A stretch of 64,000 nt of DNA, taken from assembly GCA_934589065.1 (NCBI GenBank), contig CAKTNN010000001.1, positions 1 through 64,000 of the forward strand. Reading direction: 5' to 3'. Shown here piece after piece: positions 48,980 through 56,297 of this stretch. This DNA comes from an uncultured Oscillospiraceae bacterium (GTDB lineage Bacteria > Bacillota > Clostridia > Oscillospirales > Oscillospiraceae). The stretch's first letter is position 1. Each line of letters opens with the position of its first letter. The notes beneath the pieces are model-generated. The model ran no database searches. It was not told where the DNA came from and was given only the letters and a program-made list of their open reading frames with translations. Made by a program: the position numbers and the translations under genes.

Positions 48980-48998
48980 ATTTGTTTTCCCGGCGCAA
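48970..48998 (-). promoter_or_regulatory. sigma-A promoter of the HAD gene
   Basis: On the minus strand: TTGCGC (48993-48998), 17 bases, TATCAT (48970-48975). Confidence 0.75.
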
Positions 48999-49006
48999 GG
49001 AATTTC

Positions 49007-49035
49007 TTGCTTCCCGCTGGCGGGTATGGTATGAT
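49007..49035 (+). promoter_or_regulatory. sigma-A promoter of the polysaccharide pyruvyl transferase gene
   Basis: TTGCTT (49007-49012), 17 bases, TATGAT (49030-49035). Confidence 0.75.
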
Positions 49036-49058
49036 GAAGAAAACACAGGAGGGTAGCC

Positions 49059-50096
49059 ATGAAAAAGCTTTTCGTCAGGGCCTACTGCCAGAGCAACCTG
49101 GGGGATGACCTGTTTATTTTGCAGCTTGCCCGGCACTGCCCGGATACTTCCTTTTACGTGTATGCCCTGGGGGAGAACCAAAGGGCATTTTTATCCCAAA
49201 AGAATATCTGTCTGCCTACGTCATGGGATCGCATTCGCAGAAAGCTGCGGCACATTGCATCCCAAAAGGACCTGTTTGACGGTTATGGCCTGGATGGGAC
49301 GGTTGCCATTGGCGGCTCTATTTTCTGGGAGGGCGCGCCCATTGCCGATTTGGATGAATCCTGCATCCTTATTGGGCCAAACTGTGAAGACAGCTATTCC
49401 CCGGAATACCGGGAAAAGCTTGCCGCCCAGCTGAAAAAGGTGAAAAGCTGCTGCTTCCGGGATACCTTTTCCTATAAGCTCTTTGAAGACATCCCAACGG
49501 TCAGCTGTGCCCCGGATGTGCTCTACGGCTGGAATTCCCGCCAGACGCCCTGCCGGGGAGAAGGCATCGGTATCAGCCTGGTTGCGGAAAAGGGCGCTTT
49601 CCGGGCGGAAGCCCTTCGCCGGAGCTACTATGCCGCCATTGCGGAGGCCTGCGACCTTTGCGCAGAGCGGGGGGTTCCCGTAACGCTTTTGGGCTTTTGC
49701 AAATCGGAAGGGGACGGGGAGGCAATCCGCGCCGTTCTTTACCGGGTAAAGAATCCGGGGGCCGTTTCTTCCCGTTTGTATGAGGGTGACCCGGAAGGAA
49801 TGCTGGAGGCTATGAACGGCTGCCAGACCATCCTTGCCACCCGCTTTCATGCCATGATCCTGGGCTGGGTGCTGGGGAAAAACGTTGTGCCCATTCTCTA
49901 CAGCAGTAAGCAGACCCATGTGCTGGAGGATGCCGGCTTTACAGGGCCTGTGTGGAATGCTCTGGCTGGGGAGATCCTTTCCGGTCAGGCCCTTCTGGAT
50001 ATGGTCGATGCCCAAAAAGGAATGCTGGATATTTCGGAATTAAAAAAGGGGGCAAACCGGCAGTTTGCCGCCCTGGATGCATTTTTGCAGGCATAA
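49059..50096 (+). CDS. polysaccharide pyruvyl transferase family protein
   Basis: 345 residues of the PS_pyruv_trans family (WcaK, CsaB), which add ketal-linked pyruvate to cell-wall sugars from phosphoenolpyruvate. Seen: the N-terminal QSNLGDDLFILQLARHCP, FVAIGGSIFWEG-type Gly-rich loop, ILIGPNCED, and the C-terminal TILATRFHAMILGWVLGKNVVPILYSSK, a typical signature. CsaB-made pyruvyl groups anchor S-layer proteins in Gram-positives; no SLH protein lies nearby. Start ATG 49059 with GGAGGGTAGCC. Confidence 0.88.
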   Translation: MKKLFVRAYCQSNLGDDLFILQLARHCPDTSFYVYALGENQRAFLSQKNICLPTSWDRIRRKLRHIASQKDLFDGYGLDGTVAIGGSIFWEGAPIADLDESCILIGPNCEDSYSPEYREKLAAQLKKVKSCCFRDTFSYKLFEDIPTVSCAPDVLYGWNSRQTPCRGEGIGISLVAEKGAFRAEALRRSYYAAIAEACDLCAERGVPVTLLGFCKSEGDGEAIRAVLYRVKNPGAVSSRLYEGDPEGMLEAMNGCQTILATRFHAMILGWVLGKNVVPILYSSKQTHVLEDAGFTGPVWNALAGEILSGQALLDMVDAQKGMLDISELKKGANRQFAALDAFLQA

Positions 50097-50107
50097 CCCT
50101 TTGCAGA

Positions 50108-50163
50108 AAGCAAGCACCCCGCGGCCTGATTACGATCGGGCAGCGGGGTGCACGTTTGCTTTT
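50108..50163. terminator. bidirectional terminator between two convergent genes
   Basis: Stem AAGCAAGCACCCCGC / GCGGGGTGC...TTTGCTT with an inner loop, then TTTTTT on the plus side; the TSCPD gene stops right after it on the minus side. Confidence 0.8.
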
Positions 50164-50412
50164 TTACTTTTGCAGCGCTTCTTTTATGGCCTTTGCCAGC
50201 TGATCGGGGCAGGAGGTGCTCTTCATGCCGCACTGGATGCCCTCGATTTTGGCGACCACATCCTCGGCATTCATGCCCTCTACCAGAGCGCCAATGCCCT
50301 TGAGGTTGCCGTTGCAGCCGCCTACAAACTGGACATTGTGCACCTTGCCATCCTCGATATCAAAGAAAATGGTGCGGGAACAGGTTCCCTTGGTTTCGTA
50401 TTCGTAATGCAT
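50164..50412 (-). CDS. TSCPD domain protein (TIGR03905 type)
   Basis: 82 residues of the TSCPD family: YETKGTCSRTIFFDIEDGKVHNVQFVGGCNGNLKGIGALVEGMNAEDVVAKIEGIQCGMKSTSCPDQLAKAI. The conserved Cys in GGCNGN and TSCPDQ give the family its name; the domain also ends vitamin B12-dependent ribonucleotide reductases, where the Cys residues may shuttle electrons. The stand-alone function is unknown. Start ATG 50412 has AAAGGAAGAAACG upstream; the longer frame from 50472 overlaps ybaK. Confidence 0.9.
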   Translation of the reverse strand: MHYEYETKGTCSRTIFFDIEDGKVHNVQFVGGCNGNLKGIGALVEGMNAEDVVAKIEGIQCGMKSTSCPDQLAKAIKEALQK

Positions 50413-50431
50413 AACGTTTCTTCCTTTCTTT

Positions 50432-50905
50432 TTATACGGTGAGGTCAGCGGTCTTGGCGTCAACCAGAGCAATCAAGTCCTCCGGCGGCAGGAGCATCTG
50501 GTGGCCCCGCTCTCCGGCAGAAATTGCAATCTTGTCGCTGAGACAGCACAGCTCGTCAATAAAGGTGGGGTATTTTTTCTTCATCCCCACCGGACTGCAG
50601 CCGCCGCGGATGTAGCCCGTCAGGCCCAGAAGCTCTTTTACGTGGATCAGCTCCATATTCTTATCCCCGGCAGCTTTGGCAGCCTTTTTGAGATCCAGCT
50701 CGCAGCACACGGGAATGCAGAAGACATTGATTCCGGTTTTTGCCCCCCGGGCAACCAGGGTTTTAAACACCTGCTCCTCCGGGATGCCCAGCACCTGGGC
50801 GGCGTGGGTTCCGCTTAAATCGGATTCGTCATAGTCGTAAAATTTTTCTTCGTAGGCAATTCCGGCCTTTTCAACCATTCGCACAGCATTTGTTTTTGCA
50901 GACAT
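50432..50905 (-). CDS. ybaK: Cys-tRNA(Pro)/Cys-tRNA(Cys) deacylase YbaK/EbsC
   Basis: Editing domain that removes mischarged Cys from tRNA-Pro. 157 residues: MSAKTNAVRMVEKAGIAYEEKFYDYDESDLSGTHAAQVLGIPEEQVFKTLVA and the C-terminal GGCSPVGMKKKYPTFIDELCCLSDKIAISAGERGHQMLLPPEDLI, which is the YbaK pattern with the essential Lys of VFKTLVA. It shares its upstream region with tepA. Confidence 0.94.
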   Translation of the reverse strand: MSAKTNAVRMVEKAGIAYEEKFYDYDESDLSGTHAAQVLGIPEEQVFKTLVARGAKTGINVFCIPVCCELDLKKAAKAAGDKNMELIHVKELLGLTGYIRGGCSPVGMKKKYPTFIDELCCLSDKIAISAGERGHQMLLPPEDLIALVDAKTADLTV

Positions 50906-50923
50906 TTTTCAATCACCCGCATC

Positions 50924-50952
50924 ATTATACCCCATTGTTTTCCCTTTCGCAA
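50924..50952 (-). promoter_or_regulatory. sigma-A promoter of ybaK
   Basis: On the minus strand: TTGCGA (50947-50952), 17 bases, TATAAT (50924-50929). Confidence 0.8.
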
Positions 50953-51015
50953 GAGCTTCCTTCCGGGAATGATTCGGAAAAATCCGGGCATTCTAGGAAA
51001 ACGGAGGGATGAGCT

Positions 51016-51717
51016 ATGCATAGCGACAAGAATGCGGATATGAAAAAAGAGGAGCGGGAGCAGATTACGGAACTGGGCTCCGATATGACCTGCTCCAGCA
51101 AGGGAAACATCTATACCTTAACCATTATCGGTCAGGTGGAGGGCCATCAGGTGGCCCCGGAAACGGTGAAAACCACCAAGTATGAGCACGTTTTGCCTCT
51201 GCTTGCAGGGATTGAGGAGAGCGACGATGTGGATGGCCTTCTGCTGCTGCTCAATACCGTTGGGGGAGATATTGAGGCGGGTCTTGCCATTGCGGAAATG
51301 ATTGCCGGGATGAAAAAGCCCACGGTTTCTCTGGTACTGGGGGGCGGGCACTCCATCGGCATTCCTTTGGCGGTGTGCACCAAAAAGTCCTTTATTACCC
51401 CCACAGCCAGCATGACGGTGCACCCCGTAAGGATGACGGGGCTGGTGGTAGGCGCGCCCCAGACCTTCCGGTATTTCCAGCGGATTCAGGAGCAGATTGC
51501 GGATTTTGTCACTGCCAATTCCCGCATCAGCCGCCAGGATTTTGAAAAGTATATGATGGCAACCGGGGAGATGGCAACGGATGTGGGCACGATCCTCTAC
51601 GGCAAGGAGGCCGTGGCCTCCGGGCTCATTGATAAGCTGGGCGGCCTGAATGACGCCCTTTCGGCCCTGCACCGGATGATCGAGAAAGGGAAAAAGGAAA
51701 AAGAGGGAAAGGAATAG
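51016..51717 (+). CDS. tepA: ClpP-like serine protease TepA (YmfB type)
   Basis: 233 residues of the ClpP/crotonase fold. Catalytic Ser in VLGGGHSIGIPLAV, His in MTVHPVRMTGLVVGAPQ and the Asp region in the C-terminal TILYGKEAVASGLIDKLGG. In B. subtilis TepA (YmfB) aids spore protein and peptide turnover and protein export, next to spoIIIE. Here it stands with ybaK and no spoIIIE. GGAGGGATGAGCT precedes ATG 51016. Confidence 0.9.
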   Translation: MHSDKNADMKKEEREQITELGSDMTCSSKGNIYTLTIIGQVEGHQVAPETVKTTKYEHVLPLLAGIEESDDVDGLLLLLNTVGGDIEAGLAIAEMIAGMKKPTVSLVLGGGHSIGIPLAVCTKKSFITPTASMTVHPVRMTGLVVGAPQTFRYFQRIQEQIADFVTANSRISRQDFEKYMMATGEMATDVGTILYGKEAVASGLIDKLGGLNDALSALHRMIEKGKKEKEGKE

Positions 51718-51733
51718 AAGAGTCCAGTTTTTT

Positions 51734-51974
51734 CGTCATTCCGAGGCAGTGACCGATGTCACGGCCTCGGGAATCTTTATGTAGTACGTGCCGCGGTCAG
51801 TCTACCACAAGATTGCCACACCAGTGTGCGCACTGGTTCGCAATGACAAAGGGGGGCGGTGTGCGCACTGGTTCGCAATGACAAGGGGGGCGGTGTGCGC
51901 ACTACTGGCGCTAAGAGCCGTCTTCGGCGGTTGCGCTTTGCACACGTCTGTGGGCGCAGCAGTTCGCAATGACG
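51734..51974 (+). repeat. composite palindromic repeat with nested insert and tandem units (copy 4)
   Basis: Unit A at 51734-51776, a linker, then Unit B at 51811-51848 followed by two further ~34-bp repeats of its right half. The last one is split after GCACT by a 60-bp insert (51904-51963, starting ACTGGCGCTAAG, ending GCAGCAGT), the same element that splits Unit A in copies 1 and 5. The gap 51718-52126 holds no gene besides the asp23 promoter. Confidence 0.8.
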
Positions 51975-52044
51975 CCCTGATGTCCCTACAAATATTTACG
52001 GAACGCGCATTCCTGCAATTGTCACGGTTCCGGAGAGAAAACAG

Positions 52045-52072
52045 TTGTATTTTTCTGGATTTGTGATACAAT
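52045..52072 (+). promoter_or_regulatory. promoter of the asp23-nusB operon
   Basis: TTGTAT (52045-52050), 16 bases, TACAAT (52067-52072), 55 bases before the Asp23 start. Confidence 0.7.
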
Positions 52073-52126
52073 ATACAAAAGTATGCGATTCCCTCCGGAA
52101 TTGCAGTGATTTAGGAGGTTATTCTT

Positions 52127-52495
52127 ATGGCAGAATATAAGCAGTACATTAGCCAGGCCCAGGAAAACGGCAATGTGTTGATTTCTGAAGATGTTGTAGA
52201 AGTGATTGCAGAGCACGCTCTGAGCGAGGTTGAGGGTGCTGCCGGTCTGAGCGTAAAGCCCGGCAACGAGGTCGCCGACCTGATCGGTGTTAAGAACTGG
52301 GGCAAAGGCCTGAAGATCTATATCAGCGAGGATAACACCGTAGCCATTGACGCCGATATCGTCATCCGTTACGGCTACAGCGTTGTAGATGTCGCCGACA
52401 GTGTGCAGTCTGCCATTGCAAACGCCGTGGAGTCCATGACCGGCGTAAAGGTGACCGCTGTGAACGTCAACGTCCGGGGCATTTCCCGGAAATAA
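52127..52495 (+). CDS. Asp23/Gls24 family envelope stress protein
   Basis: 122 residues of the Asp23/Gls24 (YqhY/AmaP partner) family: ISEDVVEVIAEHALSEVEGAAGLSVKPGNEVADLIGVKNWGKGLKIYISEDNTVAIDADIVIRYGYSVVDVADSVQSAIANAVESMTGVKVTAVNVNVRGI. YqhY-type genes often stand beside nusB and the acetyl-CoA carboxylase genes and affect lipid or envelope balance. TTAGGAGGTT precedes ATG 52127. Leads an operon of six genes. Confidence 0.94.
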   Translation: MAEYKQYISQAQENGNVLISEDVVEVIAEHALSEVEGAAGLSVKPGNEVADLIGVKNWGKGLKIYISEDNTVAIDADIVIRYGYSVVDVADSVQSAIANAVESMTGVKVTAVNVNVRGISRK

Positions 52496-52504
52496 GGAGA
52501 GAAT

Positions 52505-52960
52505 ATGACGAGAGGAAATGCCAGAGAACTGGCTGTACATCTGATCTACTCCAGAGAGTTTACCGGTCAGGAGCCGGAGCAGGAGGTTGCAACCCGCCTG
52601 GATAAGGAATACTACAATACCCTTTCCCAGGAAAACCAGGTCTACTCCGACCGGCCCAGTGCCGCCCAGCTGCGCTACATCGATTCCGTTGTTTCCGGCG
52701 TTGCCAACCGGGAAGAAGAGCTCAACGACCAGATCCGCAAGTTTTCCATCGGCTGGGATATCTCCCGTATCTCCCGGCTGACCCGGTGCGTCCTGCAGCT
52801 GGCAATTTATGAAATCCTCTTTGTAGAGGATGTGCCCACCGGCGTTGCCATTTCCGAGGCGGTACGCCTGGCAAAGATGTACGATGGGGAAGAGGCCGGC
52901 TCCTTTACCAATGGCATTCTGGGCGCCTTTGCCCGGAGCCTTCCTCAGGAGGAAGGCTGA
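52505..52960 (+). CDS. nusB: transcription antitermination factor NusB
   Basis: 151 residues, the all-helical RNA-binding NusB fold: ARELAVHLIYSREFTGQEPEQ ... VSGVANREEELNDQIRKFSIGWDISRISRLTRCVLQLAIYEILFVEDVPTGVAISEAVRLAKMYDGEEAGSFTNGILGAFAR. Works with NusE(S10) on rRNA boxA. Nine bases after asp23 and one base before the TsaD paralogue. Confidence 0.96.
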   Translation: MTRGNARELAVHLIYSREFTGQEPEQEVATRLDKEYYNTLSQENQVYSDRPSAAQLRYIDSVVSGVANREEELNDQIRKFSIGWDISRISRLTRCVLQLAIYEILFVEDVPTGVAISEAVRLAKMYDGEEAGSFTNGILGAFARSLPQEEG

Positions 52961-52961
52961 C

Positions 52962-53885
52962 ATGGGAACCATTGGCATCGATACCAGCAACTACACCACG
53001 TCCATTGCCTACTTTGACGGCGCAGAGGGGATGAACTGCTCCAGACTGCTGCCTGTAAAGCAGGGTCAGCTGGGTCTTCGCCAATCCGATGCCGTATTTG
53101 CCCATACCAAAAGCCTGCCGGAGCTGTCCGGCAGGCTATTTTCCCATATCAGGGGGGCAAACATCACGGCGGTGGGGGTGAGCACCCGGCCCAGAGCGGT
53201 GGAGGGCAGCTATATGCCCTGCTTTTTGGTGGGATTTTCCCATGCAAAGCTTTTAAGCGATGCCCTGGGCGTTCCTCTGGTGGAGGTATCCCACCAGCAG
53301 GGCCACGTGGCAGCCTCCCTGTGGAGTGCAGACGCCATGGAGCTGATGGACGAGCCCCACCTTGCCTGGCATTTATCCGGCGGCACCACGGAGCTTTTGC
53401 TGGTGGAGCCCCAGGGCAGAAACGTTTGCTGCACCAAAATCGGCGGTACCACGGATATTTCCGCCGGACAGCTCATCGATCGCACGGGCGTTATGCTGGG
53501 GCTTTCTTTCCCGGCAGGGAAGGCCCTGGACGCCCTGAGTAAGACCGCCCGGGGGAAAGATTGCTTCCCCGTAAAATGTACCGACAGCAGCTTCTCTTTT
53601 TCCGGCATCCAGAATAAGGTGCAGCAGTATTATGCCAAGTGCGGCAGCCCGGAGGAGACGGCGGCTTTCTGTCTGCGGTGCGTTGCCTCGGCGGTGGACA
53701 AGGCAACCCGGCAGGCCCAGAAAAAGTATCCCGGTCTGCGGGTGGTGTTTTCCGGTGGCGTGGCCTCCAATTCCATGCTCCGGGATCTGACTGCGCCGCT
53801 CAACCCGGTGTTTGCCCAGCCCCAATACTCCACGGACAACGCCATGGGCGTCGCAGTGCTGGCAAACCGGCTGACAGAGGTGTAA
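52962..53885 (+). CDS. TsaD/Kae1-like (peptidase M22) paralogue
   Basis: 307 residues of the ASKHA fold related to TsaD, the tRNA t6A transferase subunit. MGTIGIDTSNYTTSIAYFDG is the phosphate-1 motif; the metal pair lies in VSHQQGHVAAS (HxxxH); AWHLSGGTTELLLVEP and VVFSGGVASNSMLRD follow. TsaD itself is nearer 330-340 residues and has HMEGH. Clostridia often carry this shorter paralogue before xseA, where B. subtilis has folD. Its partner and reaction are unproven. AGGAGGAAGG precedes ATG 52962. Confidence 0.82.
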   Translation: MGTIGIDTSNYTTSIAYFDGAEGMNCSRLLPVKQGQLGLRQSDAVFAHTKSLPELSGRLFSHIRGANITAVGVSTRPRAVEGSYMPCFLVGFSHAKLLSDALGVPLVEVSHQQGHVAASLWSADAMELMDEPHLAWHLSGGTTELLLVEPQGRNVCCTKIGGTTDISAGQLIDRTGVMLGLSFPAGKALDALSKTARGKDCFPVKCTDSSFSFSGIQNKVQQYYAKCGSPEETAAFCLRCVASAVDKATRQAQKKYPGLRVVFSGGVASNSMLRDLTAPLNPVFAQPQYSTDNAMGVAVLANRLTEV

Positions 53886-53886
53886 T

Positions 53887-55098
53887 ATGGCAAAAATTCT
53901 TTCCATTACCCAGGTAAACGAATATATCCAGGGGAAAATGAACGCCGATCCCATGCTTTCCCAGATAGCCGTCCGGGGAGAAATCAGCAACTATAAGCTC
54001 TATCCCTCCGGTCACCACTATTTTACCCTGAAAGACGAGCAGTCCGCCCTGAAATGCGTGATGTTTAAGGGAAGCGCCCTATCCCTTCGGTTCCGCCCAA
54101 GCAGCGGCATGAAGGTGATTGCCCTGGGCAGAATCAGCGTCTACCCCAGAGACGGGCAGTACCAGCTGTATGTCTCTACCATGGCGGTGGACGGCATCGG
54201 CGACCTGTATGCGGCCTTTGAGGCGCTGAAAAAGGAGCTTAGCCAAAAGGGCCTGTTTGACCCGGCGCACAAAAAGCCCATCCCCAAGTATCCCAAAACC
54301 ATTGGCGTGGTCACCAGTTCCGCAGGGGCAGCGGTGCACGATATTCTGCGGATTCTCCGCAGACGCTACCCCCTGTGTGCCGTCAGGCTCCTGCCGGTGC
54401 GGGTGCAGGGAGCGGAAGCCCCGGAGGAAATCGCCGCTGCCATCCGCTACGCCAACGAATATAAGCTTGCCGACCTGCTGATTGTGGGCCGGGGCGGCGG
54501 CTCTATAGAAGATCTGTGGGCCTTTAACGATAAGCAGGTGGCTTATGCCATCTACGAATCCCAAATTCCCATTATTTCCGCCGTAGGTCACGAGCCCGAT
54601 GTGACCATTGCGGACTATGTAGCCGATTTGCGGGCGGCAACTCCCTCTAACGGTGCGGAGCTTGCCGTGCCGGATCAGGACAGCCTGATGCAGAATCTGG
54701 ACGCGCTGAATGCCGCTATGGTCGCGGCCTTCGGGCGGCGCTGGAAGCTGGCCCGGCAAAGGCTGGAAGCCCTGGCGGCGTCCCCGGCGCTGCGCAGTCC
54801 CACCGGATATCTGGACCAGAAGCAAAAGGATTTGCTTTTGCTGCAAAACCGGATGGTATCGGCCCAGACCAGGGTCATCGGAAGCAACAACGAGCGCTAT
54901 ATTTCCTGTGTTTCCAAGCTGGATGCCATGAGCCCCCTGAAAGTGCTCAGCCGGGGCTATGCCATGGCCCAGGGAGCGGACGGCGGGGTTGTGCGCTCGG
55001 TTCAGCAGGTAAGCGTTGGGCAGCAGATCACCGTTTGTCTGGCAGACGGTGAAGTCGGCGCTGCCGTCACAAGTGTAAAGGAGGCCCCCCATGGCTAA
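53887..55098 (+). CDS. xseA: exodeoxyribonuclease VII large subunit
   Basis: 403 residues: N-terminal OB fold (VRGEISNYKLYPSGHHYFTLKDEQSALKCVMFKG), catalytic core (PKTIGVVTSSAGAAVHDILRILRRRYPLCAVRLLPVRVQG; LIVGRGGGSIEDLWAFNDKQVAYAI; VGHEPDVTIADYVADLRAATPSNGAEL) and a helical C-terminal region. With XseB it degrades single-stranded DNA from both ends. Overlaps xseB by 8 bases. Confidence 0.97.
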   Translation: MAKILSITQVNEYIQGKMNADPMLSQIAVRGEISNYKLYPSGHHYFTLKDEQSALKCVMFKGSALSLRFRPSSGMKVIALGRISVYPRDGQYQLYVSTMAVDGIGDLYAAFEALKKELSQKGLFDPAHKKPIPKYPKTIGVVTSSAGAAVHDILRILRRRYPLCAVRLLPVRVQGAEAPEEIAAAIRYANEYKLADLLIVGRGGGSIEDLWAFNDKQVAYAIYESQIPIISAVGHEPDVTIADYVADLRAATPSNGAELAVPDQDSLMQNLDALNAAMVAAFGRRWKLARQRLEALAASPALRSPTGYLDQKQKDLLLLQNRMVSAQTRVIGSNNERYISCVSKLDAMSPLKVLSRGYAMAQGADGGVVRSVQQVSVGQQITVCLADGEVGAAVTSVKEAPHG

Positions 55099-55324
55099 GA
55101 AAACGGAAAGCTTTGAAGAAAAAATGTCCCGCCTGGAAGAAATCGTTCGCTCCATGGAGCGGGGGGATGTGGCGCTGGAGGAATCCCTAAAACTGTTTCA
55201 GGAGGGCACCGAGCTGGTGCGCTCCTGCGGCAAGCTTCTGGAGGATGCCCGGCTTCAGGTAACCAAAATCACCCAGCAGCCGGACGGAACCCCAAAGGAG
55301 GAGCCTTTTGCCGATGAAATTTGA
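55091..55324 (+). CDS. xseB: exodeoxyribonuclease VII small subunit
   Basis: 77 residues: SFEEKMSRLEEIVRSMERGDVALEESLKLFQEGTELVRSCGKLLEDARLQVTKI, the coiled small-subunit pattern. Multiple copies bind one XseA. Its stop lies inside the ispA start region. Confidence 0.95.
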   Translation: MAKKTESFEEKMSRLEEIVRSMERGDVALEESLKLFQEGTELVRSCGKLLEDARLQVTKITQQPDGTPKEEPFADEI

Positions 55325-56189
55325 GGAACAGACCCGTGCCTATCGGGAAACCATTGAAAGCTACTTAGCTTCTATCTACGCGCCCTACAAAGAGGAGCCC
55401 CAGCAGCCTATTTTTCAGGCGGCAAACTACAGCCTGCTTGCCGGAGGCAAGCGACTGCGGCCTATTTTTGCTCTGGAATTCTGCCGGATGTGCGGCAGCG
55501 ACCCGCAAAAGGCTCTGCCCTTTGGGGCGGCGGTGGAGATGATCCATACCTACAGCCTGATTCACGATGACCTGCCCTGCATGGATAACGACGACTATCG
55601 CCGGGGAAGGCTCACCAACCACAAGGTGTACGGAGAGGGAATGGCGGTGCTGGCAGGGGACGCGCTGCTTACCGATGCTTTTGCCGTTGCCTGCCGCGCC
55701 CCCCTGTCTGACCCTGGGGTGATTGCCGAGGCCATCGCGGTTTTGAGTGAATGCGCCGGTTCTCTCGGCATGATCGGCGGTCAGGTGCTGGATATCATGA
55801 GCCAGGAGCGGGAATGCACCCAGCAGGAAGTGCTGGATATTCAGAGCCGGAAAACCGGCAGGCTGATTGTCGCACCCTGTGTATTGGGCACTCTTGCCGG
55901 TGGGGGAAGCCAGGAGCAAAAGGAAGCCGCTGCCCGGTTTGCGTCTCTCCTGGGCCTGGCATTCCAGATTCGGGACGATATTCTGGATGTCATCGGGGAT
56001 GCCAGGGAGCTGGGGAAGGCCACCGGCGTGGACGGGGATAAGAATACCTTTGTCCGGCTTTACGGACTTAGCAAATGCGAGGAGCTGGTGAAAAGCTACA
56101 CCGCCCAGGCAATCGACTGCCTGAAGGTTTTCCCGGACCATAGCTATCTGGAAGCTCTGGCGCAAAGCTTAACCGAGCGGAAGAAATAA
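55314..56189 (+). CDS. ispA: farnesyl diphosphate synthase / short-chain polyprenyl synthetase
   Basis: 291 residues of the trans-prenyltransferase family. First Asp-rich motif HDDLPCMDNDDYRRG near residue 85, second RDDILDVIGD near residue 224, plus GGKRLRP near 45. Makes FPP, the substrate for UppS. ATG 55314 is preferred for the family; TTG 55308 has better spacing from GGAGGAG and is the alternative. In related operons dxs follows; here the operon ends and glgB converges. Confidence 0.95.
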   Translation: MKFEEQTRAYRETIESYLASIYAPYKEEPQQPIFQAANYSLLAGGKRLRPIFALEFCRMCGSDPQKALPFGAAVEMIHTYSLIHDDLPCMDNDDYRRGRLTNHKVYGEGMAVLAGDALLTDAFAVACRAPLSDPGVIAEAIAVLSECAGSLGMIGGQVLDIMSQERECTQQEVLDIQSRKTGRLIVAPCVLGTLAGGGSQEQKEAAARFASLLGLAFQIRDDILDVIGDARELGKATGVDGDKNTFVRLYGLSKCEELVKSYTAQAIDCLKVFPDHSYLEALAQSLTERKK

Positions 56190-56217
56190 AGCCCCTGTAT
56201 AGGCGAACAGAAAAGAA

Positions 56218-56280
56218 AACTGTCATTTCGTACCGGAAACCATGGTTACCATGGTCACCGGCGCGGAATGACAGTTTTTT
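56218..56280. terminator. bidirectional terminator between ispA and glgB, repeat-family hairpin
   Basis: Outer arms AACTGTCATT / AATGACAGTT, inner ACCGG...CCGG and GGTTACC dyads, and TTTTTT after it. The arms match those of the interspersed repeats. Confidence 0.75.
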
Positions 56281-56297
56281 GTGCGTTTCATGCCTGA

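Noticed and set aside
51788..52066. Frames of about 90 residues between tepA and asp23
   Set aside because: They read through the palindromic repeats; the same peptide-like strings recur at other repeat copies.
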